A DNA stretch of 15,551 nucleotides from Thauera sp. UBA6194 (lineage in GTDB: Bacteria > Pseudomonadota > Gammaproteobacteria > Burkholderiales > Rhodocyclaceae). Shown here piece by piece: positions 1-7,714 of this stretch. Positions within the stretch are counted from its first letter, which is position 1. The number at the start of each line of letters is the position of its first letter. The notes under the pieces were generated by a model. That model had not been told where the DNA came from. It worked only from the letters and a program-made list of their open reading frames with translations, and did no database searches. The stretch is from assembly GCA_002422685.1 (NCBI GenBank), contig DITC01000026.1:1-15551 (forward strand), given 5' to 3'. The position numbers and the translations under genes are program-made.

Positions 1-81
1 CTTCCGGTGCTTCCGGTGCTTCCGGCGCTTCCGGTGCTTCCGGCGCTTCCGGCGCTTCCGGCGCTTCCGGCGCTTCCGGCG
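1..81. repeat. 9-bp tandem repeat, at least nine units
   Basis: Nine uninterrupted units of CTTCCGGCG or CTTCCGGTG occupy 1-81. The array continues past the left edge, so its full length is unknown. The only variation is C/T at position 8: T in units 1, 2 and 4, C in the others. On the minus strand each unit supplies AGC-GCC-GGA or AGC-ACC-GGA codons in the frame of the ATG at 104. Because 9 is a multiple of 3, gain or loss of units would keep that frame. Confidence 0.97.
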
Positions 82-104
82 CTTGTCAGCGGATCATCGA
101 CCAT
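1..104 (-). CDS. N-terminus of a modB-coupled protein, probably molybdate ABC transporter ATPase ModC (partial)
   Basis: An ATG (104-102) shares one base with the modB stop codon (TGATG), and a GGAGG Shine-Dalgarno lies 9 nt upstream inside the end of modB. The frame stays open to the window edge for 34 complete codons. It reads MVDDPLT followed by nine tripeptides of the form Ser-Ala-Gly or Ser-Thr-Gly, encoded by the 9-bp tandem array at 1-81. No conserved domain is visible yet. ModC is inferred only from gene order, because mod operons usually run modA-modB-modC and the coupling to modB is tight. A flexible Ser/Ala/Gly-rich leader is not a usual feature of ModC, whose Walker A domain normally begins near the N-terminus. 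The true start could also lie beyond the array, with the repeat then being untranslated spacer. Confidence 0.5.
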   Translation of the reverse strand, partial: MVDDPLTSAGSAGSAGSAGSAGSTGSAGSTGSTG

Positions 105-793
105 CAGCCCACGCCTCCACTCGCGCTGCCGCGCCGCCTGCCGTAGAGCGCGAGCAGCACCACGAAGCTGAACGCCAGCATGCCGCCCGCCAGCCAGTGC
201 GCCTCGGCGTACTCCAGCGCCTCGACGTGGTCGTAGATCGCCACCGACACCACGCGCGTCCTGTCCGGGATGTTGCCGCCGATCATCAGCACCACGCCGA
301 ACTCGCCCACCGTGTGCGCGAAGCCGAGGATGGTCGCGGTGATGAAGCCCGGCCGCGCCAGCGGCAGCGCGACGTGGAAGAAGCTGTCCCACGGCCCGGC
401 GCGCAGCGTGGCGGCGACCTCGAGCGGGCGGCGGCCGATGGCCTCGAAGGCGTTGTGCACCGGCTGCACGACGAAGGGCAGCGAGTAGATCACCGAGCCG
501 ACCACCAGGCCGGCGAAGGAAAACGGCAGCAGGCCGAGGCCGAGCGCCTCGGTGAGCCGGCCGACCGGCCCGTTCGGCCCCATCGCCACCAGCAGGTAGA
601 AGCCGATCACCGTCGGCGGCAGCACCAGCGGCAGCGCCACCACCGCGCCGACCACGCCCTTCCACTTCGAGCGCGTGCGCGCCAGCCACCACGCGATCGG
701 CGTGCCCACCAGCAGCAGGATCACGGTGCTGACGGTGGCGAGCTGGAAGGTGAGCCAGACGGCGGACCAGTCGGCGCTAGTCAGGGAAGGCAT
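104..793 (-). CDS. modB: Molybdate ABC transporter permease ModB
   Basis: Inner-membrane permease of the ModABC importer; the dimer passes molybdate from ModA across the membrane, driven by ModC. The 229-residue length is typical of ModB. The protein has several hydrophobic segments and the EAA loop that contacts the ATPase (EVAATLRAGPWDSFFHVALP, then ARPGF). MPSLTSADWSAVWLTF at the N-terminus and the TPIAWWLART stretch also suit the family. Its ATG at 793 lacks a strong Shine-Dalgarno. Instead it lies inside the last of a series of tiny ORFs that fill the gap after modA (see the 14-bp repeat), so translation may depend on coupling. The stop overlaps the next start as TGATG. The family call is firm. 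Transport of tungstate as well cannot be excluded. Confidence 0.93.
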   Translation of the reverse strand: MPSLTSADWSAVWLTFQLATVSTVILLLVGTPIAWWLARTRSKWKGVVGAVVALPLVLPPTVIGFYLLVAMGPNGPVGRLTEALGLGLLPFSFAGLVVGSVIYSLPFVVQPVHNAFEAIGRRPLEVAATLRAGPWDSFFHVALPLARPGFITATILGFAHTVGEFGVVLMIGGNIPDRTRVVSVAIYDHVEALEYAEAHWLAGGMLAFSFVVLLALYGRRRGSASGGVG

Positions 794-826
794 GCTTGTG
801 GGAAGTCATCGGCGAGGGGAAGTCAT

Positions 827-938
827 TGGCGGAGCCACATCGGCGCAGCTTCATCGGCGCAGCTTCATCGGCGCAGCTTCATCGGCGCAGCTTCATCGGC
901 GCAGCTTCATCGGCGCAGCTTCATCGGCGAGGCATCAT
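827..938. repeat. 14-bp tandem repeat between modA and modB
   Basis: Six perfect copies of CGGCGCAGCTTCAT fill 841-924, flanked by one degenerate copy on each side (827-840 TGGCGGAGCCACAT and 925-938 CGGCGAGGCATCAT). Towards modB, two related 17-bp copies follow at about 800-833 (GGGAAGTCATCGGCGAG, then GGGAAGTCATTGGCGGA). On the minus (mod) strand each perfect unit reads ATGAAGCTGCGCCG. In tandem this yields the five-residue ORF MKLRR, whose TGA overlaps the next ATG as ATGA. Since 14 is not a multiple of 3, successive units change frame. The array has no spacers, which excludes CRISPR. Confidence 0.97.
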
Positions 939-998
939 CGGGAAGGCGCGACCGGCGGCGACCACAGCCGACATTGTGCCGTGCCCACCCCACGGCGC

Positions 999-1901
999 CT
1001 ACTTTGCGTCCGGCGTCGGCGCCGCCTTCTCCCCGGGCAGCTCGAAGCCGTAGCGCGCCAACACCGCACGCGCCGCCGCGTTGCCGATGTAGTCGGCGAA
1101 GGCCGTGGCGAGCGCCTTGCCTTCGGCCTGGCGGGTGAGCATGAAGCCCTGCTCCAGCGGCTCATGCAGCGCGGCGTCGATCAGGTGGTAGCCGCCCTGC
1201 CCGGCCAGCGCCGGGTTGAGCGCCAGCGACAGCGCGATGACGCCGACCGCCGCGTTGCCAGTCTGCACGAACTGCGCGGTCTGCGCGATGTTCTCGCCCT
1301 GCACCAGGCGCGGCTGCACGGCGTCCCACACGCCGGCGGCGCGCAGCGCCTCTTCGGCACGCTTGCCGTAGGGCGCGTGGCGCGGGTTGGCGATGGCGAT
1401 GCGACCGATGGCCGGGTCGGCGAGGTCCTGCAGGCGCAGCGCGCGGGCGTCGCGCGTGTTGCTCCACAGCACGATGCGCCCCACCGCATAGGGGCGGGTG
1501 GGGCCGAGCGCCAGGCCGTCGGCCTCGAGCGCGCGCGGGTAGGCGATGTCGGCGGAGAAGTAGAGGTCGAAGGGCGCGCCCTGGCGGATCTGTGTGGCGA
1601 ACTTGCCCGAGGAGCCATAGACCACCTCGACCACGTCGTTGGGATGCACGCGCCGGAAGTCCGCGACGATCTCGTCCATCGCGAACTTGAGGTCGGCCGC
1701 CGCTGCCACCGTGACACGCTCGCCCGCCTGCGCCGCCGGGGCCATGATCTGTGCGGCCATCAGCACGGCCAGCGCGGCACCGCGCAGCCGGCGCAGCGCC
1801 CGCCTCGCCAGTTCGCCCGGCCGCATGCCCGGCCGCATGCCCGGCCTCAGGCTCGGGGCCAGGCGCCGCCCGTCGGCGCCCTGTGGATGTTCGATCGGCA
1901 C
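999..1901 (-). CDS. modA: Molybdate ABC transporter substrate-binding protein ModA
   Basis: Periplasmic protein that captures molybdate and delivers it to ModB. The mature part begins near GERVTVAAAADLKFAMDEI and contains YGSSGKFATQI and GAPFDLYFSADIAYPRAL, the characteristic ModA ligand-binding stretches. A signal peptide precedes it: basic RRALRRLRG, hydrophobic AALAVLMAAQIMAP, cleavage after AQA. The mature length of about 241 residues is normal. I chose the GTG at 1901 because AGAGGAG stands 8 nt upstream, giving 300 residues. Other starts are ATG 1961 (TGATG overlap with the esterase stop), ATG 1919, and ATG 1838 or 1826, which give more usual 34-38-residue signal peptides. The N-terminal region holds a duplicated PGMR motif from a 12-bp repeat. 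Function is firm; the start is uncertain. Confidence 0.9.
   Translation of the reverse strand: MPIEHPQGADGRRLAPSLRPGMRPGMRPGELARRALRRLRGAALAVLMAAQIMAPAAQAGERVTVAAAADLKFAMDEIVADFRRVHPNDVVEVVYGSSGKFATQIRQGAPFDLYFSADIAYPRALEADGLALGPTRPYAVGRIVLWSNTRDARALRLQDLADPAIGRIAIANPRHAPYGKRAEEALRAAGVWDAVQPRLVQGENIAQTAQFVQTGNAAVGVIALSLALNPALAGQGGYHLIDAALHEPLEQGFMLTRQAEGKALATAFADYIGNAAARAVLARYGFELPGEKAAPTPDAK
1816..1851. repeat. 12-bp tandem repeat inside the modA leader region
   Basis: Two perfect copies of CCCGGCCGCATG (1816-1827 and 1828-1839) are followed by a degenerate third copy (1840-1851, CCCGGCCTCAGG). On the minus strand they encode LRPGMRPGMRPG just before the basic part of the ModA signal peptide, and two of the possible modA start codons (1838 and 1826) lie in the repeat. 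Changes in copy number would keep frame. Confidence 0.85.
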
Positions 1902-1960
1902 GGCGACGTCTCCTCTCATCGTGTTGCGCCAGATTGCGTCGGCGCGGGGTTCATTGATCA

Positions 1961-3019
1961 TCACTGTGCCGCCCGGGTGGCCGAAGGCCGGGGCAGATGC
2001 GCCGCGACGAAGCGCCAGATCATGCTCGACGCGTTCGGCCCTTTCTCGTCGCTGAACATCTGTCCGGGCGCGCCGCCGCTCCAGGCGTGGCTCAGTCCAT
2101 CCACCTCGCACAAGCGCACGCACACTCGACGAGCGCGGCGGTAGTCGGTGACCGTCATTGCCTTGCGCGCACCGCGCTGCACGATGCGCGCCTCACCCGG
2201 TGCGGCGCCGAGCGCCACGGACCACTGGGCGGCGGCGGCCTGCGCGTTGCGCGGCGCAACCACGCCGTCCGCGCGACCGTGAATCACCAGCAGCGGCGGC
2301 CGGTTCCCCGCGGCGTCGGGCTGCACCTCACCCTGCGCCGCTTCGACCGCCGCTGCCGGCAGATGCCGCCCGTGCATCGCCGCCAGCGCACTCGCCGCCG
2401 AACGCGCACTGCCCGGCGCCACGCCCGAGTGCATCGCCACCGCGCGAAAACGCTGCGGATAGCTCACCGCCAGCAGCGCCGCCATGCTCGCGCCAGCCGA
2501 CAGTCCGGCGACCGCCACCGCCTCGCGATCCACCGGATACAGCAGGCAGACCTGGTCGATCGCGGCCATCAGCGTGGCCGCCTCGGCATCGGCACGGTAG
2601 TTGCGAGTGTCGTACCAGTTCCAGCAGCCTTGCGGATGGGCGGCGCGATCCTGCTCGGGGTAGAGCACCAGAAAGCGCTCGCGTGCAGCGAGCCGGTTCA
2701 TGCGCGTGCTGCGCGCGAAGGCCGCGGCGGTCTGCCCGCAGCCGTGCAGCATCACCAGCAGCGGCAGGCGCTCGTCATTGCGCACCCCTGCGGGTCGGAA
2801 GAGGAAAAAACGACGCAGCCCGGCCGGGCCGATCGCCTGGCCGGTGATCCAGTCACCCGCGCCGGGGGGCGGTCGGTAGGGCGCCGCCATCGCGTCGACC
2901 GTGCGCGCCACCGCCTTGCCCGCCGCCTTTGCGCCGGCCTTGAAGGCGCTGCGGGTCATCGACGTCGCTGCACGCTGCATCGCTCGGGCAAACGGAGACT
3001 TGCGGAGGCGTGGACTCAT
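1961..3019 (-). CDS. PHB-depolymerase-family esterase (alpha/beta hydrolase)
   Basis: A serine hydrolase of the extracellular PHB depolymerase type 1 / feruloyl esterase-like group (LpqC-like). Visible features in 352 residues: oxyanion-hole motif LHGCGQ (91-96), lipase box GLSAG with nucleophile Ser174, acid Asp251 in HGRADGVV, and His311 in GLSHAWSGG. The WNWYDTRNY stretch (134-141) is also typical of this group. The first 45 residues are basic and amphipathic with no hydrophobic signal-peptide core, so secretion is not evident, and the protein could act on intracellular polymer or short esters. The start at 3019 has only a weak GAG-type ribosome site. It lies just upstream of modA and in the same direction, but a functional link with molybdate is not apparent. 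Substrate is unknown. Confidence 0.85.
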   Translation of the reverse strand: MSPRLRKSPFARAMQRAATSMTRSAFKAGAKAAGKAVARTVDAMAAPYRPPPGAGDWITGQAIGPAGLRRFFLFRPAGVRNDERLPLLVMLHGCGQTAAAFARSTRMNRLAARERFLVLYPEQDRAAHPQGCWNWYDTRNYRADAEAATLMAAIDQVCLLYPVDREAVAVAGLSAGASMAALLAVSYPQRFRAVAMHSGVAPGSARSAASALAAMHGRHLPAAAVEAAQGEVQPDAAGNRPPLLVIHGRADGVVAPRNAQAAAAQWSVALGAAPGEARIVQRGARKAMTVTDYRRARRVCVRLCEVDGLSHAWSGGAPGQMFSDEKGPNASSMIWRFVAAHLPRPSATRAAQ

Positions 3020-3145
3020 CGGGGAGCGCTCTCGGGAACGGAATCAGGATGGATGGAGCGCGCTGGCGAACGCGATGTCTGCGCGGAGACAGGCATCGAC
3101 AGCGTGCGCAGCGAGTTCGGGCACTGTACGCCGCTGCGCGCCCCG

Positions 3146-3379
3146 TCAGCGCTCGCCGCGCTCCTCGCGCGCCACGGCCGAGAGTTCGCGCAGATACCAG
3201 GCGGCATAGCCGTAGCCGACTGCGGCGATCAAGGCGGTGAACACCAGGCTGCCCTCGAAGGGCACCCCGGCCAGCACGTTGCTGACCACGACGAAGCTCA
3301 GGTACAGGGCGGCAACCATGCCGCCGAAGATGCGGATGAGGGCGAAGGTCTTGCGTTGCTTGAGCGTGGGCTGAGCCAT
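3146..3379 (-). CDS. Small two-helix inner-membrane protein, function unknown
   Basis: I do not recognise the family. The 77-residue product has a basic start (MAQPTLKQRKTF) and two hydrophobic segments, about residues 16-38 and 42-63, joined by a short GVPFEGS turn. A charged tail (VAREERGER) follows. This is the profile of a small integral membrane protein with both ends probably cytoplasmic. It is transcribed divergently from the photolyase (131-bp gap) and lies 126 bp upstream of the esterase. The ribosome-binding site is weak. Coding potential is supported by the clean amphipathic and hydrophobic pattern and the natural fit between its neighbours. It remains a hypothetical protein. Confidence 0.65.
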   Translation of the reverse strand: MAQPTLKQRKTFALIRIFGGMVAALYLSFVVVSNVLAGVPFEGSLVFTALIAAVGYGYAAWYLRELSAVAREERGER

Positions 3380-3510
3380 GGGCGCAGGCGCCGGAGGCGC
3401 GGGTAATGGGCACAGGCCGCAGGGTAACGGATTCGCGCGTCGCTGGCATCGGCCGCGGCGTGCCCGGATAATCCGCGCTTCACGACACGGGCAGAACAGC
3501 GGGAAGATGC

Positions 3511-5049
3511 ATGACCACCCTCCGCCTCATCCTCGGCGACCAGCTCAACGCCGCCCACTCCTGGTTCCGCGCCCCGCGCGCGGACGTGCTCTACCTGATG
3601 ATGGAGGTGCGCAGCGAGACCGACCATGTGCGGCACCACGCGCAGAAGGTGCTGGCGATCTTCGCCGCGATGCGCGCCTTCGCCGCGGCGCTGCAGGCGG
3701 CGGGGCACCGGGTTTGCTACCTGAAGATCGGCGACGCCGACAACCGCCAGGCTTTCGCCGCCAACCTGGCGCAGGTGGCGGCCACGTGCGGCGCGACGCG
3801 CTTCGAGCGCATGGAGGCGGGCGAGTGGCGGGTGGAGCAGGCGCTGGACGAGGCTGCACGGACGCTGGCCCTGCCGCACGCGGTGGTCGGCAGCGAGCAC
3901 TTTCTCGCCGACCGTGCCGAGCTCGCGCAGCGCTTCGCCGCCAAGGTGCCACGCATGGAATTCTTCTACCGCGACATGCGCCGCCGCCATCGCGTGCTGG
4001 TCGACGCCGAGGACGCGCCGGTGGGCGGGGTGTGGAACTTCGACGCGCAGAACCGCGAGAAATGGCCGGGCGACCCGCCCACGCCGGAATGGCCGTGGGG
4101 CGGGCACGACCTGACTGCGCTGTGGGACGAGATCGCCGCCGCTGGCGTGCAGACCATCGGCGCACCTCACGCGGAAAACCTGCGCTGGCCGATCACCCGC
4201 CGCGAAGCGCGCGCCGGGCTTGCACACTTCATCGAGCACGCCCTGCCCTGGTTCGGCCCCTACCAGGACGCGATGAGCACCCGCTCGACCACGCTGTTCC
4301 ACTCCGGGCTGTCGTTCGCGCTCAACGTCAAGCTGCTGCACCCGCGCGAGGTCATCGACGCCGCGGTGGCCGCCTGGCAGGCGGGCAAGGTCGAGCTGGC
4401 GAGCTGCGAGGGCTTCGTGCGCCAGATCCTGGGCTGGCGCGAGTTCGTGCGCGGGGTGTATTGGGCGCGCATGCCGGGCTACGCGCAGGGCAACGCGCTC
4501 GGCGCCCGCCGTCCGCTGCCGGCCTGGTACTGGAGCGGCGACACCAGGATGGCCTGCCTGCGCCACGCCATCGGCCAGTCGCTCGACACCGCCTACGCCC
4601 ACCACATCCAGCGCCTGATGATCACCGGCAACTTCGCCCTGCTCGCCGGCTGCGACCCGGTCGAGGTCGATGCCTGGTACCTCGGCATCTACGCCGACGC
4701 CTTCGAGTGGGTGGAGATGCCCAACACCCGCGGCATGAGCCAGTTCGCCGACGGCGGCGTGATCGCCAGCAAGCCCTACGCCGGCGCGGCGAGCTACATC
4801 GGCAAGCAGTCGGACTACTGCAAGGGCTGCGCCTACGACCCCAAGCGCCGCCATGGCGCCAGCGGCACGAAACTCGCCTGCCCCTTCAACAGCCTGTACT
4901 GGGACTTCCTGCTGCGCCACGAGACCCGCTTCGCGCGCAACCCGCGCATGGCCATGCCCTACAAGGCGTGGGCGAAGATGGATGAAGCCGAGCGCGCCGC
5001 CACGCTGGCGCAGGCGGCGCAGTGGCTGAAACGGCTGGACGAGCTCTGA
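3511..5049 (+). CDS. Iron-sulfur bacterial cryptochrome/photolyase (PhrB-like, probable (6-4) photolyase)
   Basis: Flavoprotein of the FeS-BCP class (Agrobacterium PhrB is the model). Known members carry FAD, a lumazine antenna and a [4Fe-4S] cluster and repair (6-4) photoproducts with light. The 512-residue sequence opens with LRLILGDQLN, typical of the antenna domain. The His-His pair of the (6-4) active site is at 364-365 (AHHIQRLMITGNFALL). Cluster ligands are Cys349, Cys437, Cys440 (YCKGC) and Cys457 (ACPFNS), matching PhrB Cys350, 438, 441 and 454. The last spacing is about four residues longer here (RRHGASGTK region). The ATG at 3511 follows GGGAAG at short range; an out-of-frame ATG at 3507 precedes it. 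A terminator at 5185 ends the transcript. Family is firm; substrate specificity is inferred. Confidence 0.92.
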   Translation: MTTLRLILGDQLNAAHSWFRAPRADVLYLMMEVRSETDHVRHHAQKVLAIFAAMRAFAAALQAAGHRVCYLKIGDADNRQAFAANLAQVAATCGATRFERMEAGEWRVEQALDEAARTLALPHAVVGSEHFLADRAELAQRFAAKVPRMEFFYRDMRRRHRVLVDAEDAPVGGVWNFDAQNREKWPGDPPTPEWPWGGHDLTALWDEIAAAGVQTIGAPHAENLRWPITRREARAGLAHFIEHALPWFGPYQDAMSTRSTTLFHSGLSFALNVKLLHPREVIDAAVAAWQAGKVELASCEGFVRQILGWREFVRGVYWARMPGYAQGNALGARRPLPAWYWSGDTRMACLRHAIGQSLDTAYAHHIQRLMITGNFALLAGCDPVEVDAWYLGIYADAFEWVEMPNTRGMSQFADGGVIASKPYAGAASYIGKQSDYCKGCAYDPKRRHGASGTKLACPFNSLYWDFLLRHETRFARNPRMAMPYKAWAKMDEAERAATLAQAAQWLKRLDEL

Positions 5050-5184
5050 GCATTGCAGCCCCGCAGGCGGCGGATGGCGTTCGCGAAGAGAACAAGCGCG
5101 TGCAATCCGCTTTCTTGAGCGCGCGCCGACGAGGTCGGTTCAAGCCCGCCGTCGCACCCGAAGAGAACCGCCGCAGCAAAGCAA

Positions 5185-5208
5185 AAAGCCCGGGATCTTC
5201 CGGGCTTT
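5185..5208. terminator. Bidirectional rho-independent terminator between photolyase and tdh
   Basis: A perfect 9-bp stem, AAAGCCCGG (5185-5193) and CCGGGCTTT (5200-5208), encloses the loop GATCTT. A-rich sequence on the left (5183-5187) and T-rich sequence on the right let it work in both directions. It lies between the convergent 3' ends of the photolyase gene (plus) and tdh (minus), where one shared terminator is expected. Confidence 0.9.
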
Positions 5209-5232
5209 CTGCTTGTTGCGACCTCGCAAGGA

Positions 5233-6270
5233 TCAGGCGGCCAGCGCGTCCCAGTCCAGGATCACCTTGCCGCTCTTGCCCGAGAGCATGGTCTCGAACC
5301 CGGTCTTGAAGTCCTGCACCGGATAGTGGTGGGTGATGATCGGGCTCAGGTCCAGGCCGCTCTGCAGCATCGCGACCATCTTGTACCAGGTCTCGAACAT
5401 CTCGCGACCGTAGATGCCCTTGATCTCCAGGCCCTTGAAGATGACCTGGTTCCAGTCGATCGCGGTGTTGGACGGCGGAATGCCGAGCAGCGCGATCTTG
5501 CCGCCGTGGTTCATGTGCTCGAGCATCGAGGTGAACGCGGACGGCACGCCCGACATCTCCAGGCCGACGTCGAAGCCCTCGGTCATGTGCAACTCGGCCA
5601 TCACGTCGGCCAGGTTCTCGCGGCTCACGTTGACGGCGCGCGTTGCGCCCATCTTGCGGGCGAGCTCCAGGCGGTGGTCGTTCACATCGGTGATGACGAC
5701 ATGGCGCGCACCGACGTGACGCGCGATCGCCACCGCCATGATGCCGATCGGGCCGGCGCCGGTGATGAGCACGTCCTCGCCGACCAGGTTGAAGGACAGC
5801 GCGGTGTGGGTGGCGTTGCCGAAGGGGTCGAAGATCGCCGCCAGGTCGTCGGAGATGTCGTCCGGGATCTTGAAGGCATTGACCGCCGGGATCGACAGGT
5901 ACTCGGCGAACGCGCCCGCGCGGTTGACGCCCACGCCGACGGTGTTGCGGCACAGGTGACGGCGGCCGGCGCGGCAGTTGCGGCAGAAGCCGCAGGTGAT
6001 GTGGCCTTCGCCCGACACGCGGTCGCCGATCTTGAAGCCGCGCACCTCCTGGCCCATCTCGGCGATCACGCCCACGTACTCGTGGCCGACATGCATGGGG
6101 ACGGGGATGGTCTTCTGCGCCCACTCGTCCCACTTCCAGATGTGGATGTCGGTGCCGCAGATCGCCGTCTTCTTGATCTTGATGAGGACGTCGTTCGGTC
6201 CGACTTCCGGCTTATCCACGGTGGTCATGGTGAGCCCCACCGACGGGGTCAATTTGGCCAGTGCTTTCAT
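5233..6270 (-). CDS. tdh: L-threonine 3-dehydrogenase
   Basis: Zinc-dependent medium-chain dehydrogenase that oxidises L-threonine with NAD+ to 2-amino-3-ketobutyrate, the substrate of the adjacent Kbl. Length is 345 residues (E. coli Tdh 341). Catalytic-zinc residues: Cys38 (AICGTD), His63 and Glu64 (GHEYVG). Structural-zinc cysteines: 93, 96, 99 and 107. The NAD-binding loop GAGPIG is at 171-176. The start at 6270 follows AGAGGAA about 8 nt upstream. It lies 35 bp after kbl on the same strand, so the two genes form an operon, with the shared terminator at 5185-5208 downstream. All key residues are present and no oddity was seen. Confidence 0.97.
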   Translation of the reverse strand: MKALAKLTPSVGLTMTTVDKPEVGPNDVLIKIKKTAICGTDIHIWKWDEWAQKTIPVPMHVGHEYVGVIAEMGQEVRGFKIGDRVSGEGHITCGFCRNCRAGRRHLCRNTVGVGVNRAGAFAEYLSIPAVNAFKIPDDISDDLAAIFDPFGNATHTALSFNLVGEDVLITGAGPIGIMAVAIARHVGARHVVITDVNDHRLELARKMGATRAVNVSRENLADVMAELHMTEGFDVGLEMSGVPSAFTSMLEHMNHGGKIALLGIPPSNTAIDWNQVIFKGLEIKGIYGREMFETWYKMVAMLQSGLDLSPIITHHYPVQDFKTGFETMLSGKSGKVILDWDALAA

Positions 6271-6305
6271 GGGGGATTCCTCTCAATCTTTGTGAATGCG
6301 GGTGC

Positions 6306-7532
<1,227 letters not shown>

Positions 7533-7640
7533 TACGGCTCCAGTACGGCGCGTGGAGCGTTGCCGGATCTCGTGGTTCGGGTCGCCATTGCGCCCGCCAG
7601 CGGGAAGACTCCAGCGCCTTGCTAAAGATTGGCGAAAAAA

Positions 7641-7689
7641 GCGCGTTCGGCCCGGGGGCTACGCCGCCGGGCCGGCTCCGGCAACGCGC
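7641..7689 (-). terminator. Rho-independent terminator of sdaA-sstT
   Basis: Two nested stems face each other: GCGCGTT (7641-7647) with AACGCGC (7683-7689), and GGCCCGG (7649-7655) with CCGGGCC (7667-7673). The right side has a 9-nt bulge. On the minus strand the hairpin runs straight into TTTTTT (7640-7635), the arrangement of an intrinsic terminator. It starts 25 bp after the sstT stop and would separate sstT from kbl. Confidence 0.85.
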
Positions 7690-7714
7690 TCGCCGCCGGA
7701 GTGTTGCAGTTGGA

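Noticed and set aside
827..938. 14-bp array as a CRISPR array
   Set aside because: The units are directly adjacent with no spacers and far shorter than CRISPR repeats; no cas gene is present.
1..1000. Repeats as remains of a mobile element or integration site
   Set aside because: There is no transposase or integrase, no terminal inverted repeats and no target duplication, and the mod gene order is undisturbed.
83..2144. Long plus-strand ORFs running through the repeats and the modB/modA genes
   Set aside because: They are antisense to clear ModB and ModA coding sequence, are very rich in Arg and His, and contain the repeats only by chance of frame. This is usual for a GC-rich genome.
3076..3091. 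TGTCT-GCGCGG-AGACA hairpin between the small membrane gene and the esterase
   Set aside because: The stem is only 5 bp with no T-run, too weak to call a terminator or operator.
3298..4920. 540-codon minus-strand ORF opposite the photolyase gene
   Set aside because: The photolyase on the plus strand has full family motifs; the opposite frame shows low-complexity Ala/Arg/Val/His composition and no motif.
5130..5170. tRNA-like T-arm (GGTTCAAGCCC) after the photolyase
   Set aside because: No acceptor, D or anticodon arms could be folded around it, so it is a chance match.
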